Below, piece by piece: positions 18,226 through 30,789 of a DNA stretch of 64,000 bases. The notes under the pieces are model-generated. The model saw nothing but the letters and a program-made list of their open reading frames with translations, was not told the origin of the DNA and did no database searches. Source of the DNA: Mantis religiosa (lineage: Eukaryota; Arthropoda; Insecta; Mantodea; Mantidae). How positions within the stretch are numbered: position 1 is the first letter of the stretch; every line of letters starts with the position of its first letter. The translations under genes were made by a program, and so were the position numbers. The DNA lies in contig CM060947.1 of the NCBI GenBank assembly GCA_030765055.1, positions 66,336,156-66,400,155 of the forward strand. The letters are read 5' to 3'.

Positions 18226-20371
18226 TTAAATGTCCCAGGACTCGACCAGGGCAGCATTAGGACACTTAATAAGCCTTAATGTAACTAACCGCTGTTCTGC
18301 GTCCAGCACAAAATACTTGTGCGAAAAGTTTGTTATTGAAATATTTAAGGATTCCTCCTCTCCAGTGAAAACTCTCGTAAATATAGTTTGCCTCTCGCAT
18401 AGGGCCTGTTCTTGAAGGATTTGCACCCCGTGATACGGTGGAATCTTAAGCCGTGTGCGACAGTCAATAATTGCTGTCGCACACGATATAAAGCAGCGCA
18501 GCTTTGGATTCAATATGCTGAACGTCCCATCGGGGTTCTCAATAGGAGCCAACGCAGCGGGTAGAGGACCCCCTAAGGGGTTCCAATAAACAACCTCTTT
18601 GTTAGAGAAATTCATCTGAAAGGAAATAAAAATAAAGAGGAATCAGAAAATGACGATGAGAAACTATAAGAAGAAGAAGAGGAAGACTAAGCACAGTACT
18701 TACAGCGAGAAGCTTCAAAATGTTGAATTCCAGTGAAGCGCTGTAAACGCCAGATACTTTAGCGAAGGAGGTGAGGGTTTGCAAAGAAAGCAGGAACTGG
18801 AGGTGCAGTTAAATTTGGACAGCTGTTTAATCAGGGTAATTTGTTCACTTTGGAAGAACCAATCCGATGAAGCAGTAGAAAGGTCGCGAATAAAACGCAT
18901 TCTAAAGGCACCTTTGGCATTAAGGTAGCCTGCAATTGCAAAACGAAAGAATGGTAATGAAACGCATGAAAAGATATCCAGAGTAATATCTAACCAACAC
19001 ATAGAATGGCGAATGGGGAAGCTTACATCGTTCACAATGGAAACTTGAAAATTAATTTGGAAAGAGACATTTTCTGAAGAAACCGGAAATGTATTATACC
19101 CAAGATTCTGGTCATACGATATCCATTCAATATATAAATTTTGAAAAACAAAACTTGCCTCAATTATTCCATGAAAACCATGAATGCCACATGGTTCAAC
19201 AAAATGAGATATAAAGGAATTTGATATATTGTTATACCGCGTTAGGAAAATAAAAATATTAGGAACCGAACATGCCGGGTGAAAACTAGAGGGAAGAAGA
19301 TCAAAATTAGGGTCTAGGGATGCACAAAATTCCCCAATAAGAACTGCAGGAATGTCATTTAAAGCAAGCGAATGAAGAATTTTGGCAACGGCTGGCCAAT
19401 GAGGAGGAAGATTGCTAGGAGAGAATGTGGGGATGAAATCATAGGAGGGGAATTGCTGATGAAGATTGTTGAAAATAGTATGTGTAGTGTTTAACGCCCG
19501 CTTTTACTACATACGGCACCGCAGGCGGTGACACTGATGATGCATGAGATGAAGATGGAGCACCGGTGGAATGAGATGGCGGGGGAAACCGGAGGTCCCG
19601 GAGAAAACCCGCCACAACGCCGTGTTGTCCACCACAAATCTCACTTTGCGGTCGCCTGGGATCAAACCCGGGCCGCCTTGGTGAGAGCCAAGCGGTGTAA
19701 CCACTGAGCCAAGGCCTGGCCTTGAAAATAGTAGTTGCACACGAATTGGATAGCATGACAAGGCTTAGAAAAATAAAAAAAATCAATTTTAATCTCGATT
19801 TACATACTCAGAGATATCCCAATGAGGGTAAACAGAAGGGTAATTTATTTTTGGAGCATAAGAGTTATAAAACCAAAGAGGGGGTTCAAGATCAAGTTCT
19901 CCATCGAAGAACTTAACAGTTTTATGGCAACATCTCTGCAATACGGAGGGTTGGTAGTACAAATAATTCCAAAGACAATAATGATCCCCAAAGGTGTGAG
20001 TTTTACAAAACACCCTTAAGCAAGTTACATTTCGCTTCCATAATGGAAGATTTAAATCCAACGGTTTACCTTCAACCGATTCAGGAGAGAATGAAAATTT
20101 AACTTTACTCTTTGGGCACTTAATATCATACAACTCGTTTTCAGCGTGCACATAATAGAAAGTGAATGGTTTAACATCGCAAATGGAACGCATGGAAGGT
20201 TTAAGCGTTTTAAGAAGAGAGTAGCCGGCAAATATAGAAGACCGCATAGAAAACAGGCAATTGAATGGCATGGAGGTACACAATCAGCACACATCTGCAA
20301 AGAGCAATGAATGCTTGAACTTAACTTTATGCACATGCAAATGAAAAGCATACAGATAAAGCAAATGCTAC
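18226..20371 (-). pseudogene. Spliced element B accessory gene with dUTPase-like C-terminus, disrupted
   Basis: Last exon 18226..18615 (129 codons). Its residues 65..115 follow the trimeric dUTPase layout: KIPPYHGVQIL, then a strand block, ISITNFSHKYFVLDAEQRLVTLRLI; the catalytic Ser and Asp motifs are not seen, so it would be a non-enzymatic relative. An 88-bp intron (18616..18703; GTAAGT...TTTCAG) joins an upstream exon open to about 19480, where a SINE is inserted, and continuing to about 20283 with frame breaks. A further GTAAGT...GCAG pair lies at about 20296..20371. A and C lack this gene and carry other genes here. Identity as dUTPase-like is tentative. Confidence 0.5.
19481..19721 (-). 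mobile_element. tRNA-derived SINE in element B, with 12-bp TSD
   Basis: Head reads (minus) GGCCTTGGCTCAGTGGTTA (A-box type) and GGTTTGATCCC (B-box type), like RNA polymerase III promoters. Flanked by perfect TTGAAAATAGTA at 19469..19480 and 19722..19733. It interrupts the reading frame of the spliced B gene, so it arrived after B. Confidence 0.85.
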
Positions 20372-20615
20372 TTACTTTTTGATGACTGAAGCATTTTAAC
20401 TGGAGGGTTCTATGCTGAGTACAAATATTTTGGTTGGAGCTGTAAAAGTTCCAAAAAAAATTAGAAATCAAGAAAACGAAAAAAGTAATTTCTTTAATGA
20501 AAAAAAACAGAAATAGAAAATTCTAATATAATAGTTTAATACAAGTGCTGTGAGAGCTAATAATAAAATAATAAGAGGCAATAAATCTACGTTACGATAC
20601 AAATAATAGAAAGAA

Positions 20616-21170
20616 ATAATGAAATTATTCTAAGTTCAGTTTTAAAAGGTGAATAAAACCATAAAAATATTACATTATTCTAAGTTCTGTTTTAAAAAGT
20701 GAATAAAACCAGAAAAATATGAAATTATTCTAAGTTCTATTTTAAACAGTGAATAAAACCAGAAAAATATGAAACTATTCTCAGTTCTGTTTTAAAAGGG
20801 GAATAAAACCAGGAAGATATGAAATTATTCTAAGTTCTGTTTTAAAAAGTGAATAAAACCAGAAAAAATATGAAATTATTCTAAGTTCTGTTTTAAACAG
20901 TGAATAAAACCAGAAAAAATATGAAATTATTCCAAGCTCTGTTTTTAAAAGTGAATAACACCAGAAAAAATATGAAATTATTCAAAGTTCTGTTTTTAAA
21001 AGTGATTAAAACCAGAAAAATATGAAATTATTCTAAGTTCTGTTTTAAAAAGTGAATAAAACCAGAAATATATGAAATTATTCTAAGTTCTGTTTTAAAA
21101 AGTGAATAAAAAGAGAAAAATATGATATTATTCTAACTTTTCTTTTAAAAAGTGAATAAAACCGGAAAAA
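20616..21170. repeat. About 50-bp minisatellite, roughly 11 copies
   Basis: Unit of the form GAAATTATTCTAAGTTCTGT plus TTTAAAAAGTGAATAAAACC plus AGAAAAATAT. Copies vary at a few bases and in A-run length. Lies in the spacer upstream of the B PolB remnant, where A and C have their divergent promoter. Confidence 0.9.
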
Positions 21171-21817
21171 TACTGATTTAATTCGAGGTTCTTTAAAACT
21201 AGCACAAAAATAATTCTAAGTTCAAATGCAAATGGAGCAAAAAGATGTTTAAGTCCAAGAAGAGAGAACAGCAAATAAGTTTAAGTCCAGATTCAGATAC
21301 TCACGAGCAAAAGTTCGTGCAGAAACTGAAAATGAGATGAATTTCCGCCAAAAACGTGGGTTTATATACCTATCTTCACAAGGCAACCCAGGAAGTTGCG
21401 GCCGTTTGCATAGCTTGTGAAAACTCTCTAACCCAGCCACTCTTCTGCAAAAGCCTCTAACTCAGTTGCGCCATTGCTTTGTGCACAAGGCTAGCTCGCT
21501 TTTCGTACAAGGCTAGCAAGCTTTGCACACAATGCTTTAAAGGAGAAGAGGGGAAGGCAGCGGCGCGTTAGGAGAGGAACGATGCTCTGCACACGAGGAG
21601 GTGGGGGAAGCCAGCTGCGTCGTGGCTTTGTGCGCAAGGCTAGCTAGCTTTGGTTTCGAGGCGGCGAGGTGGAAAAGTGGAGAGGTTGGCACGTTAGGAG
21701 AGGAAAAACCAAAGAGCGTTAGAAGGGAAGACAAAACAGTTCTTGCTCTAGGAGAGTATAATATACAAAGCATAGAGGAACGGCGGGCATTATGAACGTG
21801 AGTGCAAGGTAGGTGTG
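21171..21817. other. Spacer upstream of B PolB remnant
   Basis: No gene supported. GCTAGC-containing near-repeats (CAAGGCTAGC) occur at 21480..21520 and 21637..21650. GAGAGTATAATATAC near 21750 is TATA-like for the PolB remnant. Confidence 0.3.
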
Positions 21818-24800
21818 ATGGAGGAAGAAGATTTATCCAAATATTTCGTGGATGTTTACGATATACCTATTCTCGATGATGTGCTATCCAAACCTAGAGT
21901 GGAGGCCGAATTGGAGGTAAGAGAGGAACCTCAATTTAATATTATAGAACATAGACAAAGAACGATGAAGAAATTGTACTCTGGATATTCGGAAACCGAT
22001 ATAGTTGTGCGTTCAGTTCCCGAAGGCGCAGAACCAAGGGACTGGGTTCATAACATGTTTAGGCAATTTTTAAAATTTTTTAGCGGAAACCTGCTACAAA
22101 ATTCGCCCGGATGGTTGGGAATTTAAATGATGGTCAACATCCCGCTAGACCGCTTAATATGAGCGTTCAAAAATTTAAACAGGTAGACTCGAATGTTACT
22201 TTACATTCCATTCAGGGGGTCATGCAAAGTAACAAAGAATTTCTAATGAAGGGGCTTCTTAAAATGAACTGTATGTGGACGAAGGAAGTCCTGGGTTCGT
22301 GCTTTAAAATGTGTAATGAGTGCAGAACGAATAAAGGAATAATAGAAATTCGAAACGCAGCCAGAATGTGTTTGGCTAGAGCTACAACAGTTTGCAAAGC
22401 TAAGATAGACCACGATGAAGCTTACCACAGTATTCAGAGGAGGGAATATACAGCTGGATAGAGCAAAAGCTTTATGCCAGTCCATAGGGAAGGGAGATCA
22501 AATGTGCTCCTTGGGCGATGTGAAAGCTTTTGCAGGCGTCTTACCTGGGTATTGTATCACAGCTTTTGGAGATCATACCGGAAAAAATGTTTTATGCAAA
22601 CCAAATACGCTTACCGATAAATGTATTGATATCATGTACCCCGAAGGTCACTTTAATGCTATTGTTCATTTGCACCAAGCCTTTAAATGTCGTTGGTATT
22701 GCAAATACTGCAATGTTCCATGCAAGGTATCAAAGGAAAAACAGAGTATGATAAAAGATGTACTAAGTGCCATCTTGACTACCATTTCCATATGCAAACT
22801 TACGTGCCTTGCGATGCTTGTAACGGTCCGGTTAATGGACAGCAGTGCTTTGAAAACCACTTAAAGAAAGGGATCTTTTATGGGAAACAATTATCCGTAC
22901 GTGATGTTGAAAAAGCTTGCTTAAATTGTGATAAACTGTATAGCACAAAATACAGAAAATCGCAGCACTAGTGCGGGCAGAAATATTGTAGTAATTGTAA
23001 GAATCATGTAGAGGGGAATCATTTATGCTGCATTCAGCCGTATAAGAACTGTTTATCCAAGAAACCCTTTATATTTATGTTTATCGACTTCGAATTTACA
23101 CAGAAAACCGTGTACGGACAATATGCAGAAGAGCGTTTACATGAACCTAATTTGTGTGTCCTGTAATAGGCATGTTCAAAGTGTATAAACGAAAATGCTG
23201 CTTACTGTACGCAATGCGCAATGAGGGAGTGGGTGTACGATAAGGATACGGTAAAAGACATTTTAGAGCACGCTACGCAAGATAGATTTAAAACCTGGGA
23301 TGTAGTTGTTTTAGCCCATAATTTAAGATCATACGATGCACAATTCATTTTGAATCATATGGTGGGCACTTTGAAATGGGAGCCCGAACTTATAATGAAT
23401 GGAAACAGAATATATCGAATTAGATACTTAAACGTATCGTTTCTTGACACGCTAAATTTTATACCTATGCCCCCTTCCCGGTTCTCTAAAATCTTTCAAC
23501 TTCAGGAGTGTAAGGGGTACTTTCCATATTTGTTTAACACTAGGGAAAATCAAAGACATAGGACCCATTCCGTAAAAAAATATTTTCCCCCGACAATATG
23601 TTTGAAACCGAACTAAAAGCTTTTTTAGGAGTGGCACTTAAAAATGGTGAGTGGGAGATACGTATTTAACATGCAGGTAGAGATGGTGAAGTATTGCAAG
23701 TCCGACGTTCGTCTGCTATTCTTGCGAGCAACAAAATTTCGGAAGGAATTCATGAACGAAAATGACATCCACCCTTTCAGAGAATGTGTTACCATTCCCA
23801 ATGCCCGCATGAATGTGTACAGGAAAATATTTATGCCTGTTAACAAAATTCCAGTGATTCCTTAAGAAGGGTATCGCCTAGGTGATGCTCAATCTCGAAT
23901 GGCTTGTATATGGTTGGCGTGGGTGGAACAGCAAAATTATATCATTATTCAGTATGCCTACAGGGGCAGAGAAATAAAAATTTTGGGACACAAGATAGAT
24001 GGTTACACAGAGGATCGATCGGTGTATTTTTTCTATGGTTGCTTTTTTTCATGGATGCCAAAAGTATTTCCCTAATCGCCTTTCCAAAATATATGCTTCG
24101 GGCAATGAAACCCACGCCTCTAGATTTGAGGGCACCGAAAGAATAATTAAGAAAATGAGAGATGCGGGATATTCGGTCACAAAATGTAGGAGTGCGAATT
24201 TAAAGCTTTAATTCGGGAGAATAAGGATCTAGCCGCCCGCGCAAATCGTTGTTGCAAAATTTTTTCCCGAACCCCTAAACCCTAGGGATGCGTTCTTTGG
24301 AGGTCGAACCAACTGTACCAAAGTGTACCGTGAGGTTGAAGGGGAGGAAAAATATTTTATTATGACGTGTGCAGCTTGTACCCCTATATCAATAAAACGA
24401 AAACTTATCCGGTGGGACATCCCAAAATTTACGTAGATAACTACCCAAATATCCATGACGTTGAAGAAAGTTTGATAGTGTTCGATATTACCTCCTGAAA
24501 GTCTCTATCACCCTGTGCTGCCCTCAAGAATGATGGGAAAGCTTATGTTCCCCCTCTGTCAAACGTGTGCAGAGGAAGAGAGGCAAAACGAGTGTGAACA
24601 CTCAGACGAAGATAGATGTTTGACGGGCACCTGGGTCATTGACGAAATAAATGTTGCCTTGCAGAAGGGGTACCAAATATTGGTCATTCACGAAATTTGG
24701 GAGTATGAAATGTTTCGATACAATCCTAATTCTGGGGAGAAAGGTCTGTTTGAGAAGTACGTCAATCAGTATTTGAAATTGAAAATTGAAGCCACAACCT

Positions 24801-25668
24801 GGCCTGCCACCTGAACCACCGAAACAGAAAGAAATGCATACATAGATCACTTTTCAAGAGGGAAGGTGTTCAATTGGACAAAAACAGAATCGAACAGCAT
24901 TCCGGAAAACGAGAGCTAGCCAAACTAATGTTAAATTCCTTTTGGGGAAAATATGGGAAGTCATATAACCTCCCAACTTGCGAAGTAATTGAGGACCACT
25001 CCCGCCTTCTAAAGCTGTTAAACGATTTGGCGGTCGAAGTTCAATCCTACATGCCTGCAACTGATGAGATCATGTACGTGACGTGGCATATCGCCGGAAA
25101 GATCAACCTCACATCAAATGTCGTCATTGCAGCCTACACTACAGTGCATGTGCGTTTGGTGTTATATTCTTATCTGGATCGTTTGGGTGAGCGCGTGTGT
25201 TACTTTGACATTGATTCCATCTTCGCTAATACTCACCGGGGGATTGGATACCTCAAACGGGGGCGCATTTTAGCGACATGCCTGACGAACTTGAAAAATT
25301 TGAGCCAGGAGCATACATAACGAGATTTTCTTCCTGCGGACCCAAAAGTTACAGCTATGAAGTGTGGTGTCCCAAAGACAAAAAAGCATGTGGTATGCAA
25401 AATTGAAGGAATTGCTTCAAATTCGGGAAATTTAAGAACCGTCAATGCCGCCGTTATGCAAGATATTATTCTAAACGATTCCTCCAAAACCGTTCCCTTA
25501 CATGGAAAGCGAATTGCTCGAATGAAACTATGGACCGTAACTACCGCACCCTATTCAAAAACATTTCGCATGGTAGTCAACAAGTGGGTCGTCCAGGCCA
25601 ATTATTACTCCTACCCCTATGGGTATAAAAGGATTCGAACCGAAGGGCAGTCATCACATGTTAGCTAA
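21818..25668 (+). pseudogene. Element B protein-primed PolB, heavily disrupted
   Basis: Collinear with the A and C polymerases from a start MEEEDLSKYF to a C-terminus PYGYKRIRTE. At least eight breaks are visible, including stops near 22124, 22968, 23163, 23614 and 23863 and frame changes between them. Recognisable: zinc region, FMFIDFEFT exonuclease block, AHNLRSYDAQ, KLMLNSFWGKYG, and YFDIDSI where A and C have FDTDSV. The damage shows B is much older than A or C. Confidence 0.9.
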
Positions 25669-25704
25669 GAGGGAAGTGGAAGAAAACATATTTTATCCTA
25701 AAAA

Positions 25705-26142
25705 ATGAAATTTGACTTTAACAAAATATCTGAGGCATTAGAGGAAGATGATGTTCCTATGTTATATAATGAGCCCGAAATTCGGAAAGCATCTCGTCCG
25801 TTGGAGGAAGACGATGTTCCTATGTTTCGAAAAATGTTTAAGCCCGACGTAATTAAAGCCTCTTGAGCGTTGGAGGGGGTTGATGATGGCCCCATTTTCA
25901 AAAAAAAATTTAAGCCCGAAGTAATTAAAGCCTCTAGATCTTTGGAGGCAGTTGATGCGTCCATGTGTCGCAAAAACTTTAAGCCCGAAATTCGAAAGGC
26001 ATTTCGTGCCTTGGAGGAAGATGATGTTCCAACAAGCTTCAAAAAATTGAAACGCCAGTTGAATCCCCCCAGGTTGTTTCGTCTAGAAACGTGGCGAAGA
26101 AAGAAGCCCATAAAAAACCAATCGTCCCGTGGCATGCTCTGA
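25705..26142 (+). pseudogene. Repeat-containing protein unique to element B
   Basis: Frame begins MKFDFNKISEALEEDDVPM and holds about five imperfect repeats of 20..24 residues: LEEDDVP(M/T), variable, then FKPE(I/V)(R/I)KAS. One stop at 25864..25866. The tail is basic. No equivalent between PolB and ATPase in A or C. No known family; repeats suggest slippage-driven growth. Confidence 0.5.
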
Positions 26143-26531
26143 TTCCTGAGCCATTCATGAAACCACTCAATTGGCACGCCCTGCTCCCAAAAAACGTGCC
26201 CTTAACGAACCTCTTTATGATCCACCAATGTTAAAATGGGTCATTACGGATAAACCCAGATCCTATAGAAGAAAGTAAAAAGGAGAAACAGTATATACCG
26301 TGGCATGCTTTAACTCCTGGCGTAAGACTGAAATCGGTGAATTGAAACGCCCTCCTCCCGCACAAACGGTATTCTGCAACTCAAATGTTAGACCATCCGC
26401 ATTTTAAGATGCGTGCACTGGAACCCAAGATTCCTCCAAAAAAGAATAAGAGATCGGCACGCAAAATTTCTAAAGTTAAAAACATATTCTTTCCCAGAAT
26501 CATTCCAAAAGTTGTTTCAAACGGGGGCGAG
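26143..26531 (+). other. Decayed coding-like stretch
   Basis: Plus-strand fragments rich in Pro and Lys (e.g. around 26385..26570) look like a continuation of the repeat-containing gene, broken by stops. No recognisable domain. Confidence 0.3.
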
Positions 26532-26810
26532 GAAGTTATTTTAGATTCGGGGAAAAATTTAAGCGCGTGAACCCAGGACATGACGTAGAAATGAACGATG
26601 GCGAAGTCATTTTACATTCGGGGGGAGAATTTTAGCGCGTGAACCCAGGACATGACGTTCAAATGAACGAGGGTGATGTCATTTTAGATTCGTAGAAAAA
26701 ATTTAAGCGCGTGATCCCAGGACATGACGCGCAAATGAACGAGGGTGATGTCATTTTAGATTCGGGGAAAAATCTAAGCGTGTAAACCCAGGACATGGGA
26801 AGGAGGGAGA
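26532..26810 (+). repeat. 71/72-bp tandem repeat, about four copies
   Basis: Units begin at 26532, 26603, 26675 and 26747 and contain TTTTAGATTCGGGGAAAAAT and GCGTGAACCCAGGACATGAC. Unit length is a multiple of three in most copies, which fits an origin inside a reading frame. Confidence 0.85.
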
Positions 26811-26832
26811 TTCGGGGAAACGCGTAAAAGCA

Positions 26833-27459
26833 GAGGGTATACCATCTATATTCCTAAATTTACCTTTCCAAGTACCATGCAGGCTGCTGGACAGTCCCGA
26901 TCAGGTAGTCCATCTTTGTAAAACGCTTAATTGCCAATTCCGAAATAATGTATGACAAATCCATAGGGAGGGTCGTTTGGTGTCACCGTCCTGAATATCC
27001 TCCACACCTAGGAAACACTTTCAATCACAGCACGTTTAATGTATACACTCATGCAGGAATTCCACCCCTAGATTCCATAAAACAGCACGACCTTATAGTG
27101 GCGGATGACTTAATGCTAGAGGCTGAATCGCCCGAAGTGTCACATTTTTTCACTAAACATTCTCACCACTACAATTTTGACACCATTTCCATCCTTCAAA
27201 ATACATTCCCTCAAGGAAAACACTTTCGCACCATTTCCGTTAATGTGAATTATATCGTGTTATTTAAGAACAACGGAGATAAAATGCACATTGAACGATT
27301 GTTTGAGCAAATGGAACCTCGAAATTCAAAGTTTTTATTGGAGGCTTTCCAAAAAGCAACGGAAAAGCCTCGCGGATATCCGATTCTAGACTGATCTCAA
27401 TACACTTCAGATAAATATCGATATCGAACTGGCATTCTTCCCGAGGAATCGCCTTCTTG
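26833..27459 (+). pseudogene. Element B packaging ATPase, N-terminus damaged
   Basis: Matches the A and C ATPases from the KFxFPSTM block on. The Walker A region is mutated (a GQSRSGSP-like stretch) and followed by a frame change near 26915. From 26948 an open frame keeps WCHRPEYPP, LIVADDLM (Walker B), LQNTFPQG, and the NNGDKMHIERL block. A stop in the C-terminus at 27392. Confidence 0.85.
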
Positions 27460-27506
27460 CTTTGTTTCGGTATAAATACCCTTTATGAGAATTTGTTCTG
27501 TTCACT

Positions 27507-27866
27507 ATGAAGGCTAACATACGCAAGCTCACTTCTCCTCTCATTGCGAACGAGTGTGAAAATCTGGTGGCTTTGAGCAAGGCGAAACTTAAGCTTAGAA
27601 AAAAGCCTCTGAAGCACGCTAAACCTGAAACCATTATGGCCATTTCAGAATGTATTCACAACGTATGTAAGGGAAATGTTCGCATATCTCCCTCTTGTAA
27701 AATCGGTTTAAAAAGGCACGAAACAAGCTGGAGACGATTAGTTAATACGCAGGTTTCCTTGCAGAAGAAGCGAAATATTCTCGTGCAAAATGGCGGAATT
27801 TTACCGGTTTTTCTTCTACCAGTGCTGGGTTCGATAGCGAGTGCTTTGGTTTCTATTTTTACTTGA
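27507..27866 (+). CDS. pX-like core protein of element B (open)
   Basis: 119 residues, undamaged in an otherwise decayed element. Shares LIANECENLVALSKAK, CIHNVCKGNVRIS and the end GGILPVFLLPVLGSIASAL with A and C. Survival may be chance given its short length. Confidence 0.7.
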   Translation: MKANIRKLTSPLIANECENLVALSKAKLKLRKKPLKHAKPETIMAISECIHNVCKGNVRISPSCKIGLKRHETSWRRLVNTQVSLQKKRNILVQNGGILPVFLLPVLGSIASALVSIFT

Positions 27867-27869
27867 AAC

Positions 27870-28433
27870 ATGAAGCATGCTAAGCTAATTGTAATGGTTC
27901 GATCCGAACCGAAGAGCGCTAAGCGTCTTCATGTCATCGATAAGGCCATTTCAAATATTTCTAACGATATCTCCCACATCATGGAAGCTAAAATGGCTGC
28001 AGAAGACAAATGGAACATTGTCAAATATAAACTTGCTCATTATTATGATATGGTTTCTAAATTGAGACGTCCTGAGATCGAGGACGAGGAAGAAGCCCTT
28101 CCCTTAAAGAACGAAGAGCCTCAGCAGTTAACAAAAATCGAACCGCGGACCTCCAAAGAGAAAAAAATTAAAAAGGCCCGCACCATGACCCACATTTCCA
28201 GTCGTTACGGTTTACGGCCTCGTGCAGAGCTGGAATGGGAGACCCTACCCTTGAACGCATCTACAACCAAATTGATCTCTATGCGGGTTTGGGCACGGCC
28301 GACAAACTGCGCAAAGCGGCCGGTCTTTCCAAATCTAAAATCGAAAATTTTCTTCAAACCAGGGAGATTTACATACTTCATAAAGCTGTCAGAAAGCGTT
28401 ATCCGACCAAACATTACGACGTCTGAAATATAG
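27870..28433 (+). pseudogene. Element B coiled-coil protein, reading into integrase sequence
   Basis: The first ~120 residues match 7007..7414 of A (KLIVMVRSEPKSAKRLHVIDKAIS, split across about 25 residues, then EDKWNIVKYKLAHYYD). After YGLRPRAE the original stop is missing and the frame runs on out of phase through the integrase start until 28433. Confidence 0.65.
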
Positions 28434-29278
28434 ATGACCTTTGGGAGGCCGATCTAAACGTCTTAGATTCCATAAAGGCTTACAACGCTCCATATAAGTA
28501 CATTTTAACGATCATAGACGTTTTCTCAAAATATGCTTGGGCCCGGCCCTTGGTAACTAAAACGGGTGAGGAACTGGGAAAAGCTTTTCGGAACATTTTT
28601 TCCCAAAACCGAAGAATTCCCAAAGTATTGCGGACGGATAAGGGAACAGAATTTAGAAACCGAACTTTTCAGCAATTTCTCAAAAAGCACAATTTTGCTC
28701 ATTTCACCACCAACAATAAAGTTAAAGCTGCCTTAGTAGAACGATTCAACAGCACTATAAAAAACAAATGTGGCGATATTTCACTCACAAAAACACGTAT
28801 AAGTATGTGGAAGTTTTACAAAAGCTCTTGCAGTCATACAACAGTTCATATAATCGCTCCATTAAAATGGCTCCAAACGACGTTTCAGAAGATAACATTG
28901 TTCAGGTATAACCTTTACCAACCTCTGTCCAAGTCTACTCATAGATTTAAGGTGGGAGATCACGTTCGCATATCCAAAGAGAAAATGACCTTCGACAAGG
29001 GGTACGAACAAAATTGGACCGATGAAATTTTTCAAGTTTTCAAGGTCATTCAAAGTTCACCCATCGTTTACAAAATTCGCGATTTGGCTGGAGAACCTAT
29101 AGAGGGATTCTTTTACGCCCAAGAACTTCAACGCGTAAGTCCTCTCCTTTCTTAAAAGGTAGATAAAGTTTTTAGATCCAGGGGTCGAGGTGCCAGGAAT
29201 GAGCCTTTTGTAAAATTGAAAGGTTATCCTAAAAAGTTCAACTCGTGGGTAAAAGCTACCGATATATCGCTGATATGA
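28235..29278 (+). pseudogene. Element B integrase remnant
   Basis: Collinear with A and C: AGLGTADKLRKA, LHKAVRKRYPTKHYDV, a stop at 28424, DDLWEADLNV (Asp), RTDKGTEF (Asp), VERFNSTIK (Glu), then a frameshift near 28770 and others before the VGDHVRISKEKM and chromodomain parts. All three catalytic residues are still visible but not in one frame. Confidence 0.88.
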
Positions 29279-30368
29279 TTCATAGAACCTCCTTCTCCAT
29301 TACGCTTGCTGGCAATGCGTCCATGGCCCACCTTTCGGACAAAACTACTTCGCGCTTCTCCAATTACTTACCCGAAAGATTGGTACTGGAGGGTGAGTGG
29401 GAGGTAGCGCTTCACAAATTCAGATACCCCTTCCGGTTTTATAACATAAGTTCCAACTTCACTCTCAGTGGCACTCTCAAGACCTCGTATTCTGACGGTT
29501 TCGATACCGCGTATACCCCTTTCACCGTGAAACTTCCAAACGTTATTGAAAAGGACAGTGCGCAGCTTTTTACTCTAATCAACTAGAGCATTCGAAATCA
29601 AATTAATGTCCAACAATTCTTATTTGACAAAGAAGGAAGAACAACCGTCAACAGAGCCACCGTTGAACAAAAGAAGAAAGTCGCCGAAAAGGGGGAAGCC
29701 GCCGAGTAGGGGGAAGCCACCGAGAAGGGGGAAGACACCGAGAAGGGGGAAGCCGTCGAAAACAGGGAAGCCACCGAAAAGGGGGAAGCCTCAAACGTTC
29801 TTCCCAAAGAAATCGTTACCCCTCATAGATTGCTACATGCTGCCTCTACGCCGGCCGCACCACTGCCAAAATTTGATACGCTGCCCCCGATGAACGATGA
29901 AGGTGTCATGAGCGATGAACCAGCCAAAAAGAAAAAGAAAATAACGATTGAAGATGCTGGACACAATTCCATTGCTCCTGCCAATGTTCATAAACGCGTG
30001 GTAACTTCCATGGTTCCATCGCCGATGCTTTGCAGAATGCTAAGATATTTACCTAATATGGATGTCGTGCGCTCTCCCAAATCATGGATATTCCTTACGA
30101 AGTTTTCATCTACTGCAATATTGTTGTTCCCCAGCTCGTTGGAAACTCGTTCGTTCAAGTGATAGAGAGTTCCGTCATCGAAGTCGAACCCGAGTCCTCT
30201 AAACGTCTGTCGATGGAACAATCTTTCATTCCCCAAAATTTGGCTCCTTTACTTCGCCAGGATTTTAACGTCATTTCCATAGATTTAAGGGACGGTTTTG
30301 GAAATCTGATTCCATTCGCCGACGGTTTTTCTTCTGCATTAGTTCTATCCTTCAGTCCAAAACCATGA
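29275..30368 (+). pseudogene. Element B penton-like remnant with EKGEA repeats
   Basis: ATG overlaps the integrase TGA as in A and C. The N-terminal block FSITLAGNASMAHL ... GEWEVALHKFRYPF and the C-terminal block VFIYCNIVVPQLVGNS ... PFADGFSS are clear. The linker has stops at 29584 and 29706 and an 18-bp minisatellite (about 29685..29800) encoding EKGEAx units, unlike the Pro-rich linkers of A and C. Confidence 0.8.
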
Positions 30369-30789
30369 ACTCAGACGATTCAATTTTCCAGCGCTACTAC
30401 ATCAATCAGGCTGGCAATCTCAAACTTTACAGCGGCTCTCAATTTCAAAAGGGTAGCGGTCTATTCAGTGCACTTGGAGACTTGTTTGAAACCCTGTTCC
30501 CCCTCATCAAGAGCGGTGCAAAAGTGGTAGGAAAATAAGCTATAAAAATGGGTTCCAACGTTTTTGCCGCTATTGCCACATCTGCTGCAACTCCTAAAGA
30601 AGCCTTCCAAACCCGTTTTAGGGAAGCTGGATCCAATATAAAGCGTAAAGCAGAAAGTAAAATCGATTCTATGATGGGGTCGGGTAGAAAGCGAAAAACC
30701 AAGAAAATGAAACGAAAATCCAACAAGATAAGAAGAAAAACCAAAGGCAAGAAGAAACAGTCTAAAACCAGACGTGGCACAGTTTTCAT
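30365..30789 (+). pseudogene. Element B pVI-like remnant, stop lost before hexon
   Basis: Starts MNSDDSIFQRYYINQAGN; keeps GSGLFSALGDLFE and EAGSNIKRKAESKIDSM. A TAA near 30536 interrupts it. The normal stop before the hexon-like start is absent, so the frame reads straight into the hexon sequence. Confidence 0.75.

Noticed and set aside
19650..19721. Possible tRNA gene (and similar heads at 52653, 56480, 63082, 63830)
   Set aside because: A- and B-box are present but acceptor and anticodon stems are poor, a long body follows and copies repeat, so these are SINEs and not functional tRNA genes.
20616..21170. CRISPR-like array
   Set aside because: Units are contiguous with no unique spacers and the context is eukaryotic; it is a minisatellite.
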